Notes under the pieces: model-generated
What the model was told of the DNA's origin: nothing
Seen by the model: only the letters and a program-made list of their open reading frames with translations
Database searches by the model: none
Assembly (NCBI GenBank): GCA_013361075.1
Contig: JABWAJ010000268.1
Location: 1-7,601, forward strand
DNA length: 7,601 nt
Direction of reading: 5' to 3'
Source of the DNA: Saprospiraceae bacterium
GTDB taxonomy: Bacteria > Bacteroidota > Bacteroidia > Chitinophagales > Saprospiraceae
Part shown: one piece after another, positions 5,680 to 7,601 of the stretch
How the letters are laid out: each line of letters starts with the position of its first letter
How positions within the stretch are numbered: position 1 is the stretch's first letter
Position numbers and translations under genes: made by a program

Positions 5680-6015
5680 TTATGCCCCTGTTAGATCCTC
5701 AATACTGGCTTGAGGCGCGGTAGTCATGACCGATTGGATGCCGTTTTCCATCGTCGCTTTGGACGCATACATCTGGCTAGAGCCAATGACCTGCTTATTG
5801 GCTGCAAGCAAGTTGAAGTGAAACTTGCCGTTTGCTGCCTCCTTTCTCTCAAAATTGGCATCGCTGGTGGCATTGGTTTTTACGGATTCTACCCCATTTT
5901 TACAGCTGGCTTTGCTGGCATAAGCCTGGCTTGACAGAATAATCTGGCCATTGCCCGCCTTAAGCCGGAAGTAGAACTTGTCGCTCGTTTCGCTTTGAAA
6001 TATCTCAAACTTCAT
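5680..6015 (-). CDS. YegP-like protein with two DUF1508 repeats
   Basis: This 111-residue protein is made of two copies of the DUF1508 unit: residues 1-49 and about 55-100. Each ends in the same motif: S-S-Q-A-Y-A-S-K-A-S-x-x-N-G-V-x-S-V (28-45) and S-S-Q-M-Y-A-S-K-A-T-x-x-N-G-I-x-S-V (79-96). Each begins with a strand pair centred on F-Y-F-R-L-K-A (14-20) or F-H-F-N-L-L-A (65-71). Length and layout equal E. coli YegP, whose function is not established. There is no signal peptide or membrane segment, so it is probably cytosolic. The ATG at 6015 sits about 33 bp downstream of a predicted promoter (6048-6077). The gene is divergent from the outer-membrane protein gene, and 170 bp with a long inverted repeat separate it from the exporter gene downstream. 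No partner or pathway can be inferred. Confidence 0.9.
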   Translation of the reverse strand: MKFEIFQSETSDKFYFRLKAGNGQIILSSQAYASKASCKNGVESVKTNATSDANFERKEAANGKFHFNLLAANKQVIGSSQMYASKATMENGIQSVMTTAPQASIEDLTGA

Positions 6016-6047
6016 CCTGAATAGATTTTAATGATGAATATGTCGCA

Positions 6048-6077
6048 TAAAAATAGGCAAAGGTCGAAGAATGACAA
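6048..6077 (-). promoter_or_regulatory. Candidate promoter of the YegP-like gene
   Basis: On the minus strand a TTTG (bases 6078-6075) is followed after 19 bases by TATTTTTA (6055-6048), which is TAnnTTTG with the last base changed. The predicted start near 6044 gives a leader of about 28 bases. It lies back to back with the promoter at 6083-6115, with only about 5 bp between their upstream elements. Confidence 0.5.
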
Positions 6078-6082
6078 ATATT

Positions 6083-6115
6083 TTGTGTGCATATTGTGTT
6101 TACCCCTTATTTTTG
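6083..6115 (+). promoter_or_regulatory. Promoter of the outer-membrane protein/metallo-beta-lactamase operon
   Basis: TTG (6083-6085) is followed after 22 bases by TATTTTTG (6108-6115), matching TAnnTTTG at all fixed positions. Transcription should begin near 6119-6122, so the in-frame ATG at 6087 lies upstream of the transcript. This supports the start at 6132, with a leader of only about 10-13 bases. Confidence 0.6.
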
Positions 6116-6131
6116 TCTAAAACTTACCTGT

Positions 6132-6881
6132 ATGAAATACCTGGCTTCCCTTTTTACGCTTTTGATTGTCAGTGCAATAGCTGTTGCACAAGACGATGGA
6201 AGCAATCCATGGCGCATGTACCTGAACGGCAATTTCCAGTTGGGAATTCCGCAACAGGATTTCAAAGAAAACCTTGACCGGATAGGCATTGGCGGAGGCG
6301 GATTGTTGTTGTTCCAACTCGGTAAAATGCCCTTGTATGCAGGGGCAGAGTTTTCCGGAATGTCTTACGACCGCGAATCGAATGACTACGTGGTCAATGT
6401 CGGCGGCTTTCTGAAAGACTACGAACTTCGCACCAGCAACAGCATTTTTATGATGCACGGCATGCTGCGCGTACAACCTAACATCAATGGCCCTGTCCGG
6501 CCTTATATTGATGGCATGGTGGGTACAAAAAACCTGTACACCCGTACCCGCCTCATTGAAGAAGACGACAACGGCAACCCCGACGACAACCAGGAAGAAA
6601 GCCGCATTGAGCGTGGCGACTGGGCCTTTAGCTACGGTGGTGCTTTGGGCATCCAATTCGACGTTTCCCGTTCACAGGGCATTTTGCTCGACCTGCGCTG
6701 CGCTTTTCTCCCCGGCGGGAATGCGACTTATTTAGTGCGCAAACCTGGTGACAATGTCAACTACGACGAACCTATTGACGCCTTCGAAGAAAAATCTTCT
6801 CCAACAACCCTTTTGATGCCCCAGATAGGACTGACTTTTCTTTTAAGCAGCTTTTCAGACAGCGACAGTGATGATTATTAG
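6132..6881 (+). CDS. Predicted outer-membrane beta-barrel protein
   Basis: I start at the ATG at 6132 (249 residues). The frame is open to an ATG at 6087, but that lies inside the predicted promoter, and starting at 6132 gives a clean signal peptide (M-K-Y-L-A-S-L-F-T-L-L-I-V-S-A-I-A-V-A, cut before Q-D-D). The mature chain alternates short amphipathic strands: W-R-M-Y-L-N-G-N-F-Q-L-G-I, G-G-G-G-L-L-L-F-Q-L, P-L-Y-A-G-A-E-F-S-G-M, R-P-Y-I-D-G-M-V-G, F-S-Y-G-G-A-L-G-I-Q-F-D-V and P-Q-I-G-L-T-F-L-L. This is typical of small 8-strand barrels. One acidic loop (E-E-D-D-N-G-N-P-D-D-N-Q-E-E, about 140-153) suggests an extracellular or metal-binding loop. The last strand is followed by an unusual acidic tail S-D-S-D-S-D-D-Y. 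No specific family was recognised. The stop overlaps the beta-lactamase start by 11 bases, so the two are co-transcribed and probably translationally coupled. Confidence 0.8.
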   Translation: MKYLASLFTLLIVSAIAVAQDDGSNPWRMYLNGNFQLGIPQQDFKENLDRIGIGGGGLLLFQLGKMPLYAGAEFSGMSYDRESNDYVVNVGGFLKDYELRTSNSIFMMHGMLRVQPNINGPVRPYIDGMVGTKNLYTRTRLIEEDDNGNPDDNQEESRIERGDWAFSYGGALGIQFDVSRSQGILLDLRCAFLPGGNATYLVRKPGDNVNYDEPIDAFEEKSSPTTLLMPQIGLTFLLSSFSDSDSDDY

Positions 6882-7601
6882 GGCGAAATGGACACCCGGT
6901 TGCCTGAAGCGTACCATCCTGTTCTTGTGCGCTTTAGGTGCCTGGGGGGGCGATTTGTTGGGCCAGACGGATACGGTAAAGTTAGCAATCACCCGCCTGA
7001 CGGGGGATTTCTACGTTTATACCACCTGGAACAAATACAGGGGAATTTCTTTTCCCTCCAATAGCATGTATGTGGTGACCGACGCAGGTGTTGTCATGAT
7101 TGACATCCCCTGGGATCCTGCCCAGCGCGGACCTTTGCTCGACAGCATTCGCGTACGCCATCAAAAGGAGGTGACGATGTGCCTCTCCACCCATTTTCAT
7201 GACGACCGTACTGGTGGGCTGGACTGGTTCCGGGAGCGGGGCATTGCTACCTGGAGTTCAAAACAAACATTAGACTCGTGCAGGGTGCGTGGCGAACAAC
7301 AGGCTGAATTTTATTTTGAAAAGGACACGCTGTTCCAAATCGGGCAACACCGGTTTAAAACCATTTACCCGGGCGGCGGCCACACAAAGGACAATATTGT
7401 GGTGTGGTTCGGGGCAGAAAAGATTTTGTACGGCGGGTGTTTTGTTAAAAGTACGGAAAGCGAGGGGCTGGGAAATATTGCCGACGCAGCATTAGACGAA
7501 TGGACAACTTCAATCAAACGGGTTATGAAAGCTTGCCCCAACCCAAAATATGTGATTCCCGGCCATCAAAGCTGGGAGAATAATAAAGGGTTAAAGCATA
7601 C
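6871..7601 (+). CDS. bla: Subclass B1 metallo-beta-lactamase (runs off right edge)
   Basis: The frame opens at the ATG at 6871 and stays open for 243 codons to the edge, lacking only the C-terminal helix region. An in-frame stop at 6844 leaves GTG 6868 as the only upstream alternative. Residues 1-31 are a signal peptide (basic start, T-I-L-F-L-C-A-L-G-A-W-G-G core, likely cut near L-L-G/Q), so the enzyme acts in the periplasm. All six zinc ligands are visible: H108-F-H110-D-D112 in S-T-H-F-H-D-D-R-T-G-G-L, H171 in G-G-G-H-T-K-D-N, C190 in G-G-C-F-V-K-S, and H232 in I-P-G-H-Q-S-W. C190 with K193 three residues later, and N202 in G-L-G-N-I, correspond to Cys221, Lys224 and Asn233 of subclass B1; R113 corresponds to Arg121. 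The family hydrolyses penicillins, cephalosporins and usually carbapenems. Resemblance is to chromosomal flavobacterial/Bacteroides enzymes (BlaB, CcrA) rather than mobile IMP/VIM types. Activity is not proven. The start overlaps the barrel-protein gene by 11 bases. Confidence 0.93.
   Translation, partial: MIIRAKWTPGCLKRTILFLCALGAWGGDLLGQTDTVKLAITRLTGDFYVYTTWNKYRGISFPSNSMYVVTDAGVVMIDIPWDPAQRGPLLDSIRVRHQKEVTMCLSTHFHDDRTGGLDWFRERGIATWSSKQTLDSCRVRGEQQAEFYFEKDTLFQIGQHRFKTIYPGGGHTKDNIVVWFGAEKILYGGCFVKSTESEGLGNIADAALDEWTTSIKRVMKACPNPKYVIPGHQSWENNKGLKH

Noticed and set aside
6117..6656. Minus-strand open frame of 179 codons
   Set aside because: It is antisense to the barrel-protein gene, which has a signal peptide and promoter. 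The translation resembles no known family.
4268..7601. Antibiotic resistance island combining the MFS exporter and the metallo-beta-lactamase
   Set aside because: The genes are on opposite strands, separated by a YegP-like gene, and there are no insertion sequences, integron sites or transfer genes.

Overview
The window looks like a stretch of a Bacteroidota chromosome, most likely an environmental lineage of the Saprospiria/Chitinophagia type. Three things support this. The best promoters fit the TTG-N17-23-TAnnTTTG pattern of this phylum. Start codons are preceded by A-rich leaders instead of Shine-Dalgarno sequences. The YebC protein carries the divergent N-terminus (MGRAFEYRK...) found in this phylum. 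The exact genus is not determinable by eye.

Left part, minus strand (1-2465): a Crp/Fnr-family regulator is followed by a cytoplasmic YceI-like protein and an extradiol (DODA/YgiD-type) dioxygenase with an export-like N-terminus. A second, secreted YceI-like protein runs off the left edge. The yceI-dioxygenase pair has its own promoter. A perfect FNR-type dyad (TTGAT-N4-ATCAA) lies upstream of it, overlapping the end of the regulator gene, and the regulator has the E-x-x-S-R recognition helix expected to read that sequence. The pair ends in a stem-loop. I read this as a small, locally controlled module, possibly concerned with quinone, isoprenoid or aromatic chemistry; that role is inference.

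Middle, plus strand (2667-4259): a YebC/TACO1-type translation factor, then a PhzF-family isomerase-like enzyme. An MFS exporter (4268-5509, minus) converges on the PhzF gene with only 8 bp between them. Upstream of the exporter are a 12-bp inverted repeat that can form a long stem-loop, and then a YegP-like tandem DUF1508 protein (minus).

Right part, plus strand (6132-7601): a predicted outer-membrane beta-barrel protein is translationally overlapped by a subclass B1 metallo-beta-lactamase whose zinc ligands are all present and which runs off the right edge. Its promoter sits back to back with that of the YegP-like gene. No RNA genes, CRISPR arrays, insertion sequences or origins were seen, and no gene-free stretch exceeds about 300 bases. 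The most notable observations are the self-contained FNR-box circuit and the barrel/metallo-beta-lactamase gene pair.
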